A DNA stretch of 22,266 nt from NCBI GenBank assembly GCA_964430245.1, contig CAYSEW010000038.1, positions 1 through 22,266 of the forward strand. Reading direction: 5' to 3'. The notes beneath the pieces were generated by a model that saw nothing but the letters and a program-made list of their open reading frames with translations, had not been told where the DNA came from and did no database searches. Below are positions 1-6,966 of the stretch, piece after piece. Within the stretch, counting starts at the first letter, position 1. Each line of letters starts with the position of its first letter. This DNA is from CAYSEW01 sp964430245 (GTDB lineage Bacteria > Bacteroidota > Bacteroidia > Flavobacteriales_D > Parvicellaceae). Made by a program: the position numbers and the translations under genes.

Positions 1-299
1 TGAATAATTGTTTAATCAAAGATGTTTTAGTCTCTACTAGAGGATATGGAACTATAAATGACAAGAAAAAGAAAACCTCTTCTTTTAGTCACTACCTTGG
101 TGATTTAGATAAAAGGTCTTTTAAGTTAATTGAACATATAAGTGAAGAAACGTTTATACTTTCTAATGAATTTTTTGTCACCTTTTATATAAATGGGGTA
201 ATCCATGATAAAAAATATATTTTTTTACCAGAGACCATTCAAAAAAACAACTTCACTTCTATCCCTATTATAAATAGAAAAGGCGTTTTAATAAAGTAA
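1..299 (+). CDS. C-terminal part of an unrecognised protein (5' end outside the window)
   Basis: An open frame enters from the left edge (first full codon at position 3) and ends at TAA 297-299, giving 98 residues. It reads as normal protein: mixed charged and hydrophobic residues, with a segment HYLGDLDKRSFKLIEHISEE followed by alternating hydrophobic residues that suggest beta strands. I see no membrane segment, and I do not recognise the family. Only one base separates its stop from the ATG of the exonuclease gene at 301, so the two are almost certainly co-transcribed and probably translationally coupled. It is too short to be listed by a minimum-length ORF search that requires a start codon, but the frame and its junction with the next gene support it. 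Confidence 0.7.
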   Translation, partial: NNCLIKDVLVSTRGYGTINDKKKKTSSFSHYLGDLDKRSFKLIEHISEETFILSNEFFVTFYINGVIHDKKYIFLPETIQKNNFTSIPIINRKGVLIK

Positions 300-300
300 A

Positions 301-1020
301 ATGGTGACTCAATTAGATCTTTCTAAAATTCTTTTTCTTGACATTGAAACTGTTCCATTAGTTTATAAGCATCAAGACCTTGACAAAAAAACACAGGGCC
401 TGTGGAATAAAAAAACAACTTTTTTACAAATCAGAGAAGGTGTCGGGCCTGATGAATTATATGAAAAAGCTGGTATTTATGCGGAATTTGGAAAAATCAT
501 CTGTATCTCAGTCGGTTTTGTAGTGCAAATAGGTGGTGAAACTCAAATAAGGCTGAAAAGTTTTGCTTCAAAAAATGAAAAAGAATTACTTCAAGAATTC
601 CTGGATTTATTAAACTCCCATTATAACAATAACAGCTATATGCTTTGTGGCCATAATGGAAAAGAATTTGACTTTCCATTTTTATCTAGAAGAATTCTAT
701 TAAACGGCTTATCACTTCCAAAGTTGTTAGATAATCATGGGAAAAAACCATGGGAAATTAATAATCTAGACACTTTAGATTTATGGAAATTTGGTGACTA
801 TAAGCATTATACTTCTTTAGAACTTCTAACTCACATTTTTGATATCCCCACACCAAAAGATGATATGGACGGAAGTCAAGTAGCTAAAGTTTTTTTTGAG
901 GATAACGACCTAGATAGAATAATTCTCTATTGTGAAAAAGATGTAATCGCAACTATTCAGCTTTTTAGAAAATATAGAGGAGAGCCATTAATAGAAGATG
1001 CTTTTATAATATCTACCTAG
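301..1020 (+). CDS. Predicted 3'-5' exonuclease related to the PolB exonuclease domain
   Basis: A 239-residue stand-alone DnaQ-like (DEDD) exonuclease of the type Pfam calls DNA_pol_B_exo2. The motifs are visible in order. Exo I is FLDIET, with D14 and E16 as metal ligands. Exo II is GHNGKEFDFPFL at about 117-128, with D124. Exo III is YCEKD at 210-214, with D214 and the preceding Tyr typical of the DEDDy subgroup. No polymerase domain follows, and the length suits an independent nuclease. Family members should remove nucleotides from 3' ends using two divalent metals. The biological role is not known to me; DNA repair or RNA trimming are both possible. The start is the ATG one base after the upstream stop. 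The upstream partial gene is its likely operon partner; the following metalloprotease is 89 bases away and has its own leader. Confidence 0.85.
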   Translation: MVTQLDLSKILFLDIETVPLVYKHQDLDKKTQGLWNKKTTFLQIREGVGPDELYEKAGIYAEFGKIICISVGFVVQIGGETQIRLKSFASKNEKELLQEFLDLLNSHYNNNSYMLCGHNGKEFDFPFLSRRILLNGLSLPKLLDNHGKKPWEINNLDTLDLWKFGDYKHYTSLELLTHIFDIPTPKDDMDGSQVAKVFFEDNDLDRIILYCEKDVIATIQLFRKYRGEPLIEDAFIIST

Positions 1021-1082
1021 GAATTATTCCTTTAATAATCTTTTAAGCTCTAAACAAAGGCAACTCTGCTTAAAAATTAATG

Positions 1083-1109
1083 TTTAATTTAACAGCTAAT
1101 TAAATTAAA
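1083..1109 (+). repeat. Perfect 10-bp A/T inverted repeat ending at the metalloprotease start codon
   Basis: TTTAATTTAA (1083-1092) and TTAAATTAAA (1100-1109) are exact reverse complements separated by seven bases (cagctaa). The right arm ends on the base before the ATG at 1110. It could be a leader hairpin affecting translation or a regulator's operator. All paired bases are A or T, so the hairpin would be weak, and chance is a real possibility in this AT-rich DNA. Confidence 0.35.
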
Positions 1110-3167
1110 ATGATACGTTACTTGCTATTATTATTTGTAATTTTTTTCAAAACCCCATGTTCTTCTCAAGCTCATGAACACAATGATTGTGGTCAACATA
1201 TCCTTTTAAAGCGTCTACTTGAAAACCCTAAAAGACTTCAGCTACACATTGAAGAACAGGCACAGTTTGTTATTGAAGAGAAGAGTCTTATCTCCTCAAA
1301 AAACACTAAAGGCACTATTTATAAAGTTCCTATTGTTTTTCATATAATTCATAATGGAGGAATAGAAAACATATCAAATGCACAAATTTTAGATGCCCTT
1401 GAAGTCCTTAATAGAGATTTTAGAAAGTTAAATGCAGACACAGCTACAGTAGCTCCTCAGTTTCAGGGAGTTCCTGCTGATATTGAAATTGAATTTATCC
1501 TTGCTACAAAAGCACCAGATGGATCTTGTTTTAGTGGTATAACTAGAACTCAATCTCCTTTGAGTTATGTTTCAGACTTCAGCGAAGGATCCGATCAAGT
1601 TAATGCTATAATTTCTGAAAATGATGTCTATCAAGGTAATTGGCCTGGTGATAATTACTTAAACGTTATTGTATGTGGAAACCCCAGCGATGGTGTAGCT
1701 GGCTACACTCATTATCCATCCAACTTTTTTGGAACTAGTATGGAAAATGGCATCTGGATGAAATATAATTACATGGGGAGTATAGGTACGAGTAACCCAA
1801 CAAAAAGCAGGGTGTTGGCGCATGAAGCGGGTCATTGGCTTAATTTACCTCACACTTGGGGGAGCACTAATGAACCTGGACTACCCTCAAATTGTAATTC
1901 AGATGATGGTGTAGCTGACACTCCCAATACTATTGGTTCTTATTGGTGTAATTACAATGATACTGCCTGTGGCCCTATTGCAAATGTGGAAAACTATATG
2001 AATTATGCATCTAGCTGTAGAAAAATGTTTACACCTGGACAAGCAACAAGAATGAGAACTGCTATTAATTCTTCAATTGGAGGAAGAAGTAATTTATGGC
2101 AGTCTAGTAATCTTGTAGCTACAGGGACCGATGGCCCTGCTCCTTTTTGTAAAGCAGACTTTAATGCTGACAGACTAACCATTTGTGCTGGAGATTCTAT
2201 TTATTTTACTGACAACTCTTTTCATAATGTGCTTAGTTGGAATTGGTCTTTTAATGGAGGCGCTCCTCTTAACTCTACTGATCAAAACCCCATAATAACC
2301 TATAATAACCCTGGAAAATACGAGGTTTCTCTAGTTGCGTCAGACGGATCATCATCACTTACTGAATCAAAGATTGACTACATAACAGTACTTCCAGCAA
2401 GTGGTCTACCAATACCTTATAACGAATGTTTTGAAAATACAATACTTCCAAATAATGATTGGACAGTAAATAATGAAAATTGGGAGGTAACATCAAATGC
2501 ATATAGCAACGGAGCCTTTTCAGCTCAATTGAACAATCATCAAATTACCAATGGAGGTATTCAGGAGCTAATAAGTAATACAATCGATCTTTCAGGTGAA
2601 ACAGAAGCTGTAATCACGTTTAAATATGCCTATGCTGATAAAAATAGCAACAATAATGATCATTTACGTGTATTGGCTTCTAAAGATTGTGGAGAAACTT
2701 GGTCTGTTAGAAAAATAATATCTAATCAATATTTACCTACAGCTCCTAATCAAGGTGGGGTGTTTACACCCTCTTCAAGCCAATGGCAGGAAGTTTATGT
2801 AACAAGTATTGTCTCTTCATATTGTGTGTCTGATTTTAGATTTAAATTCGCTTTTCATTCTGATGGAGGAAACAACCTCTACATAGATGACATTAATATT
2901 TTTTCTGCATCAGTGTTATCTATAAACGACACGAACCCTTCTGTTAATTTATTTCCAAACCCTATAAATAATCTCGTTAACATTAAGTCTGATGTGCCTT
3001 TTTATTCTCTAAAAGTTTATGATGTTTATGGCAGAATAGTCGCTGTTAAAAAGAACCTTAATTCAAAAAGCATCTCGCTTAATTCTGAAAATTGGGCAAA
3101 AGGAATTTACTTAATTAATATTCAGTATTTAAATCAAAACAAATTTTTTAAAATTGAAAAACTTTGA
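1110..3167 (+). CDS. Secreted M43-family zinc metalloprotease with PKD domain and T9SS sorting domain
   Basis: A 685-residue exported protease. Residues 1-21 form a signal peptide (MIRYLLLLFVIFF, likely cleaved after SQA). The catalytic domain spans about 65-330. The zinc motif HEAGHWLNLPH gives H238, E239, H242 and H248, and the Met-turn is NYMNY with M297. This matches pappalysin/cytophagalysin-type M43 proteases, which cut proteins outside the cell. A PKD-like beta domain follows at about 346-427 (core NPGKYEVSLVASDG). Next comes a jelly-roll or MAM-like module at about 435-600 containing YIDDINIF. A type A T9SS C-terminal domain begins near VNLFPNPINN at 612 and ends KFFKIEKL. The protein should therefore cross the outer membrane by T9SS and be released or surface-bound. 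No terminator follows; the stop is one base from the stop of the opposing histidine kinase gene. The start is favoured because the signal peptide begins right there. Confidence 0.9.
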   Translation: MIRYLLLLFVIFFKTPCSSQAHEHNDCGQHILLKRLLENPKRLQLHIEEQAQFVIEEKSLISSKNTKGTIYKVPIVFHIIHNGGIENISNAQILDALEVLNRDFRKLNADTATVAPQFQGVPADIEIEFILATKAPDGSCFSGITRTQSPLSYVSDFSEGSDQVNAIISENDVYQGNWPGDNYLNVIVCGNPSDGVAGYTHYPSNFFGTSMENGIWMKYNYMGSIGTSNPTKSRVLAHEAGHWLNLPHTWGSTNEPGLPSNCNSDDGVADTPNTIGSYWCNYNDTACGPIANVENYMNYASSCRKMFTPGQATRMRTAINSSIGGRSNLWQSSNLVATGTDGPAPFCKADFNADRLTICAGDSIYFTDNSFHNVLSWNWSFNGGAPLNSTDQNPIITYNNPGKYEVSLVASDGSSSLTESKIDYITVLPASGLPIPYNECFENTILPNNDWTVNNENWEVTSNAYSNGAFSAQLNNHQITNGGIQELISNTIDLSGETEAVITFKYAYADKNSNNNDHLRVLASKDCGETWSVRKIISNQYLPTAPNQGGVFTPSSSQWQEVYVTSIVSSYCVSDFRFKFAFHSDGGNNLYIDDINIFSASVLSINDTNPSVNLFPNPINNLVNIKSDVPFYSLKVYDVYGRIVAVKKNLNSKSISLNSENWAKGIYLINIQYLNQNKFFKIEKL

Positions 3168-3168
3168 A

Positions 3169-4908
3169 TTAATTCCCTTGTATTTTTGGCAATTGAATAG
3201 TGAAAGATGTTCCCTTATCAACTAAACTCTCCACGTTAATATTTCCGCCTAGCATTTTTACCTGTGTATCAATTAAGCTTAATCCAAGGCCCTTGCCTTC
3301 AGCAGTATCATTAATCTGTTTAAATGTCTTAAAAATAAGGTCTTTGTACTTTTTCTGATTAAAGCCAATGCCATTGTCTTCCACCTTAAGTGTAAAAACA
3401 TTATTTTCATTAAACAGTGAGATATCAATTTTTAACTTTCTTTTGTTTGACTTGTATTTAATGCTATTGGAGATTAAATTGTAATAGATGTTTTTTAAAT
3501 ATACACTATTGGTTAATAGTTGATCATCTCCTATTTGCGTGACTTTTATTTTAAAATCAGCTTTCTTATAATTAAATCCTAAAAGGACAATCTCAAGCAT
3601 TTCTCTTAAAGAAACAGCTTTTAATGGGGATTTCTCATGTTTTCTTAAGTCTAATATTGAATTAAGGTCATGTAGGGTTTCGTCTAGCCTCTTTGCGGAG
3701 TTTTTTATTTCACTAAAAAGGTCATATCCTACATGGTCTTTAATTTCTTGATCCATCTCTAGTAATGAAATAAGTCCTATTATATTTGACAGAGGACTTC
3801 TTACATTATGAGATATCATATAATTAAATTCAAGAAGATCCTGGTTTTTTAAAGTCAATTCCTTATTGATGCCAACTATTTCGTCTTCTATTTTCTTTTT
3901 ATCTGTGATGTCAAAAACTGTTCCTTGAAGAAATTCTTCACCGTTTAAATTGATCAATGAAATATTAGCATTTAATAAAATGCTTTTACCTTTTTTATTA
4001 ACTGTAGGCAATATATAATTCAGTAAAGTGCCTTTATTGGCTTTCAGCTCTTTAATGTATTTTTTTCTAAATGCTTTATTTTCATATAATACTTCTGCGT
4101 TTAATTGTTTAAACTCTGAAGATTTATATCCAAAAATGTTCTCAAATGCTTGATTCCATCGCACGAATTCTCCATTCATTTTAGTTAAGAAGATTCCCGC
4201 AACATTTTCTTCAAATAAGCTTTTATATTCCTTTTTGGAATATTCTAAACTTTGCTCTAGTATTTTAATATCAGTAATATCATAACCAATGCCTAAGACG
4301 TATTTTATTTTTTGATCCATAATAATTGGATGCATTTTTCTATGGACATAAACTTCATTATCGTGTTTGTCAATGTGTTTGTCTATAAACTCAGAACTAC
4401 TTCTTGACTTAATAACATTTAAAAAACTTTTTCTTCTCTTTTTAGCAAGGTCTAGTGAGATATTTTTATGACGGCAATAATCCATGTCTGTTTTGCCAAT
4501 TATCCATTCCCTTGTTTTATTATCTTTAATGGCTTTACTATTAACGTATAGATATCGATGATTTGAGTCAAATATCACTATGTCAGTAATTATATTTAGG
4601 AAGATGCAATCAAAAAAGTTTCTTTGTTCTTCTAGTTTTGTTTCTAATTGAGAGATATAATCGATATTACTTGCTGCCCAAAATGTTGAGTTTTCATCAG
4701 TAGAGTCTATTTTTTTAAGCTTCAATCCACCTATAATAAATTCTTTTTTATTGCTTTTTTTTGCTCTTATTTGATCCTGTTCTGCTTGTAAAATAAGAAT
4801 TGCCGCTTCTTTTTTACAGCCTAACAACTTCCCCCAACTATCGCTTATTTCAATAATTGTTGATGAGGTTTTTCTTAGCCAAATTAAATACTCAGATTGT
4901 GTTTTCAA
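3169..4908 (-). CDS. Soluble PAS-domain sensor histidine kinase
   Basis: A 579-residue cytoplasmic kinase without membrane segments. The N-terminal ~95 residues are unassigned. A first PAS/PAC unit covers about 95-215 (PAC end GIGYDITDIKILEQ) and a second about 225-340 (ending FDITDKKKIEDE). A short coiled linker leads to the HisKA helix with SHNVRSPLSNI, where H367 is the predicted phosphorylation site. The ATPase domain shows an N box (NLISNSIKYK, N481), a G1 box (DNGIGF, 511-516) and a G2 box (GKGLGLSL, 538-545). It should autophosphorylate in response to an intracellular cue sensed by PAS domains, then pass phosphate to response regulators. The likely partners are the two receiver-only proteins just upstream: the kinase ATG overlaps the end of the nearer one by four bases. 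No receiver domain is fused to it. The signal cannot be read from the sequence. Confidence 0.9.
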   Translation of the reverse strand: MKTQSEYLIWLRKTSSTIIEISDSWGKLLGCKKEAAILILQAEQDQIRAKKSNKKEFIIGGLKLKKIDSTDENSTFWAASNIDYISQLETKLEEQRNFFDCIFLNIITDIVIFDSNHRYLYVNSKAIKDNKTREWIIGKTDMDYCRHKNISLDLAKKRRKSFLNVIKSRSSSEFIDKHIDKHDNEVYVHRKMHPIIMDQKIKYVLGIGYDITDIKILEQSLEYSKKEYKSLFEENVAGIFLTKMNGEFVRWNQAFENIFGYKSSEFKQLNAEVLYENKAFRKKYIKELKANKGTLLNYILPTVNKKGKSILLNANISLINLNGEEFLQGTVFDITDKKKIEDEIVGINKELTLKNQDLLEFNYMISHNVRSPLSNIIGLISLLEMDQEIKDHVGYDLFSEIKNSAKRLDETLHDLNSILDLRKHEKSPLKAVSLREMLEIVLLGFNYKKADFKIKVTQIGDDQLLTNSVYLKNIYYNLISNSIKYKSNKRKLKIDISLFNENNVFTLKVEDNGIGFNQKKYKDLIFKTFKQINDTAEGKGLGLSLIDTQVKMLGGNINVESLVDKGTSFTIQLPKIQGN

Positions 4909-5291
4909 TTTAATAGAATCTTAATATTTTCAAGTTTATCTATACTTAACGGTTTTGAAATAAAGCTAACCACATTATCATGGTCCTTAGCTTTTTCCTT
5001 ATCTCCATCATAGATAGAAGATGATAATATTATGATGTTTGGAATTTTTTTAATACTCCCCTTCTCCTTTAATCTCAAGATCTTTTCTAAAATTTCCCAT
5101 CCATTTTCAATGCCTAAATTAATATCTAAAAAGATTGCATTGGGGAATTCTCCTTTTTCACTTTTTAAATTACCTAATGTTTCCTTTGAATTTTTAGCAA
5201 CATTAATCCTTGAACTTTTAAAAGCCCTTTCAATTAATTTTTTTGCAATAAAGTTAGCTGTGCTATCATCATCTACTAATAAAAAATTCAT
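4905..5291 (-). CDS. Receiver-only (CheY-like) response regulator, kinase-proximal copy
   Basis: A 128-residue single receiver domain with no DNA-binding or enzymatic output. The acidic pocket is LLVDDD (D7-D9), the phosphorylated Asp is D56 in FLDINLG, the switch Ser/Thr position lies in ILSSS (about S90/S91), and the conserved Lys is K113 in ISKPLS. Such proteins act by protein-protein contact or as phosphate shuttles. Its end overlaps the start of the histidine kinase by four bases, which implies translational coupling and points to H367 of that kinase as the phosphodonor. It is clearly similar along its full length to the receiver encoded 12 bases upstream, so the pair looks like a tandem duplication. 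Confidence 0.88.
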   Translation of the reverse strand: MNFLLVDDDSTANFIAKKLIERAFKSSRINVAKNSKETLGNLKSEKGEFPNAIFLDINLGIENGWEILEKILRLKEKGSIKKIPNIIILSSSIYDGDKEKAKDHDNVVSFISKPLSIDKLENIKILLN

Positions 5292-5303
5292 CTGTATAAT
5301 TTA

Positions 5304-5708
5304 TTAAGCTGGGGTAAAATATTCATTGGATATCTCTTTTAATTCAGTAACGGACATCGGTTTACTGATGTACTTTATAACATTACTATATTTTTTTGTT
5401 CTTAATCTATCTTCTTCAAAAATTGAACTCGTTAATATGATTACTTTTGGTAAAGTATTACTCTTCTCTGTAAAAATTTTATTTATATCTTCCAAGAGGT
5501 TCCACCCATTTTCATTTCCAAGGTTAATATCAAGAAAAATTAAATCTGGGTCCGCATACTTTTCTTCTTTTAATAGCTTAATGGTCGCATCTGACTTATT
5601 TACCATGTTTATATTGGCATTTACAAAGACTTTCTCAATTAATTTTGCAGAAAGTGCATTTGCTAGGTTATCATCATCTATAAGTAAAAAAAACAAGTTG
5701 CTATTCAT
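5304..5708 (-). CDS. Receiver-only (CheY-like) response regulator, first gene of the kinase operon
   Basis: A 134-residue stand-alone receiver domain. Visible are the acidic cluster LLIDDD (about 9-13), the phosphoacceptor D60 in FLDINLGNENGW, a TSS switch at 93-95, and the conserved K116 in ISKPMS. The C-terminal few residues (SNEYFTPA) extend slightly beyond the fold, and there is no output domain. It shares the DINLG-x-ENGW block, the (L/T)SSI region and the ISKP block with the following receiver gene 12 bases downstream. The pair therefore probably arose by duplication, with both serving the kinase encoded third. Its upstream region (5709-5805) is very AT-rich. I could not place a convincing TTTG/TAnnTTTG promoter there, although the operon must start in or near it. 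Confidence 0.87.
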   Translation of the reverse strand: MNSNLFFLLIDDDNLANALSAKLIEKVFVNANINMVNKSDATIKLLKEEKYADPDLIFLDINLGNENGWNLLEDINKIFTEKSNTLPKVIILTSSIFEEDRLRTKKYSNVIKYISKPMSVTELKEISNEYFTPA

Positions 5709-5805
5709 TATATTTTATTTCTACTAACTAATTAAGATACGTATATTTTTTTACCATAAAAAATATTTTGAATTCGTTTTTCTTTGAACTGTCGTTTATA
5801 ACTAT

Positions 5806-6963
5806 TTAAAATGCTATCGCCATTCTATCAAATGCTTCTTTTAATATCTCTTCTGAGGTCGAAAAACAAATGCGTATATGTCCTTTTGCCTCATTGCCAA
5901 ACCACCTTTTGGTTCCTGGCACCACTTTCACTTTCCCTTTCTCCATAAGCTGGTTTATAAATTGATCACTTGTCATGCCGTTTATAATTTTAGGAAAAAT
6001 CACATAGGTTGATTCAGGTAATTTTGCTTCTAATATTCCTGTTTGATTGATTAAACTAAAAACAAGGCTTCGATTAGAATGTAAATGTCTATTAAATCCC
6101 TCTAACCAATATTGGGCTTTGTTAATAGCAATTATGGCGGCAATCTGAGATATAGTTGACACTCCTTCAATTGTAGTATAATAATCAGACTTCTTTATAA
6201 AATCGCTCATTTTTTCCTTGTTTGAACAAAATACAGCTCCAACTCTTAAGCCAGCTAACCCATATGATTTAGAAAAACCATATATAGTAAATGATTTTAA
6301 TGCCGCATTTTCAGAAATAGTAGAAAAACTATTATGCGTTTTCTCGTCATATATAATATCACTCCATATTTCATCACTCATTACCCAAATGTTATGTGCA
6401 ATGGCTAAGTCTGCTATTTTTTTCAATGTTTCTGTGCTATATACTTTCCCTAAAGGATTATGAGGATTACATAAACAAATCATTTTTGTTTTAGCTGTAA
6501 TCATTTGCTCAAGCAAATTAAAATCTACTTCCCCGTTCATATTTAGCTTCATAGGGACAGGAGCAGCGCCTATAGATTTAATTGTGCTTTGAAATAAAAA
6601 ATCCACAGGGTCAAATATGATAGCTTCATCTCCAGGATCTAACAAAAATTTAGCCACTAACTGCATCCCTTTTGCAGCGCTATTCACTGGTAACACATCT
6701 TCTGGAGAAAATTGACAGCCATGCTTGTTATTAAAATAGCTTGCTACAGTCTCTTTAAATTCAGTTAGCCCAGTAAAGGGTCCATAATTTAAATATCCAT
6801 CATTAATATAATCAGCAATCCCGTCTATTATTTCAGGAGCAACTGGAAAGTCTGGATCTGCTGCTGTTAAAGGTATAACACCATCGTAAGAATCAGCCCA
6901 CCTATTATTAAAGGCTTTTTTCTTTAATGCATTTAAGTTAATGCTTGAATTATTAAAACTCAT
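5806..6963 (-). CDS. PLP-dependent aminotransferase-fold enzyme, MalY/PatB-like (aminotransferase or C-S lyase)
   Basis: A 385-residue fold-type I PLP enzyme of aminotransferase class I/II. Visible landmarks: CNPHNPLG with N169, which contacts the cofactor ring oxygen; SDEIWSDIIYD with D197, which pairs with the pyridine nitrogen; GFSKSYGLAGLRVG with K232 as the Schiff-base lysine; and HIRICFS with R364, which binds the substrate carboxylate. The DEIWSD string is typical of MalY/PatB cystathionine beta-lyase-like proteins. The N-terminal IPLTAADPDFPVAPEI resembles aminotransferases of this branch. I cannot decide between transamination and beta C-S cleavage. The gene starts three bases after the stop of the DsbA-monooxygenase fusion, so it is the second gene of that operon. 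This suggests an amino-acid-derived or sulfur-containing substrate, which is an inference only. Confidence 0.85.
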   Translation of the reverse strand: MSFNNSSINLNALKKKAFNNRWADSYDGVIPLTAADPDFPVAPEIIDGIADYINDGYLNYGPFTGLTEFKETVASYFNNKHGCQFSPEDVLPVNSAAKGMQLVAKFLLDPGDEAIIFDPVDFLFQSTIKSIGAAPVPMKLNMNGEVDFNLLEQMITAKTKMICLCNPHNPLGKVYSTETLKKIADLAIAHNIWVMSDEIWSDIIYDEKTHNSFSTISENAALKSFTIYGFSKSYGLAGLRVGAVFCSNKEKMSDFIKKSDYYTTIEGVSTISQIAAIIAINKAQYWLEGFNRHLHSNRSLVFSLINQTGILEAKLPESTYVIFPKIINGMTSDQFINQLMEKGKVKVVPGTKRWFGNEAKGHIRICFSTSEEILKEAFDRMAIAF

Positions 6964-6966
6964 TGA

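Noticed and set aside
1156..1162. Lipoprotein reading of the metalloprotease signal (Cys at residue 17)
   Set aside because: The residues before the Cys (KTP) do not form a lipobox. Cleavage after SQA and T9SS export fit better.
5032..5727. Two open frames on the plus strand (5032-5307 and 5326-5727) opposite the receiver genes
   Set aside because: They lie wholly antisense to two clear response regulator genes, show no family motifs and are rich in Phe, Ile and Ser, as expected from the complement of AT-rich coding DNA.
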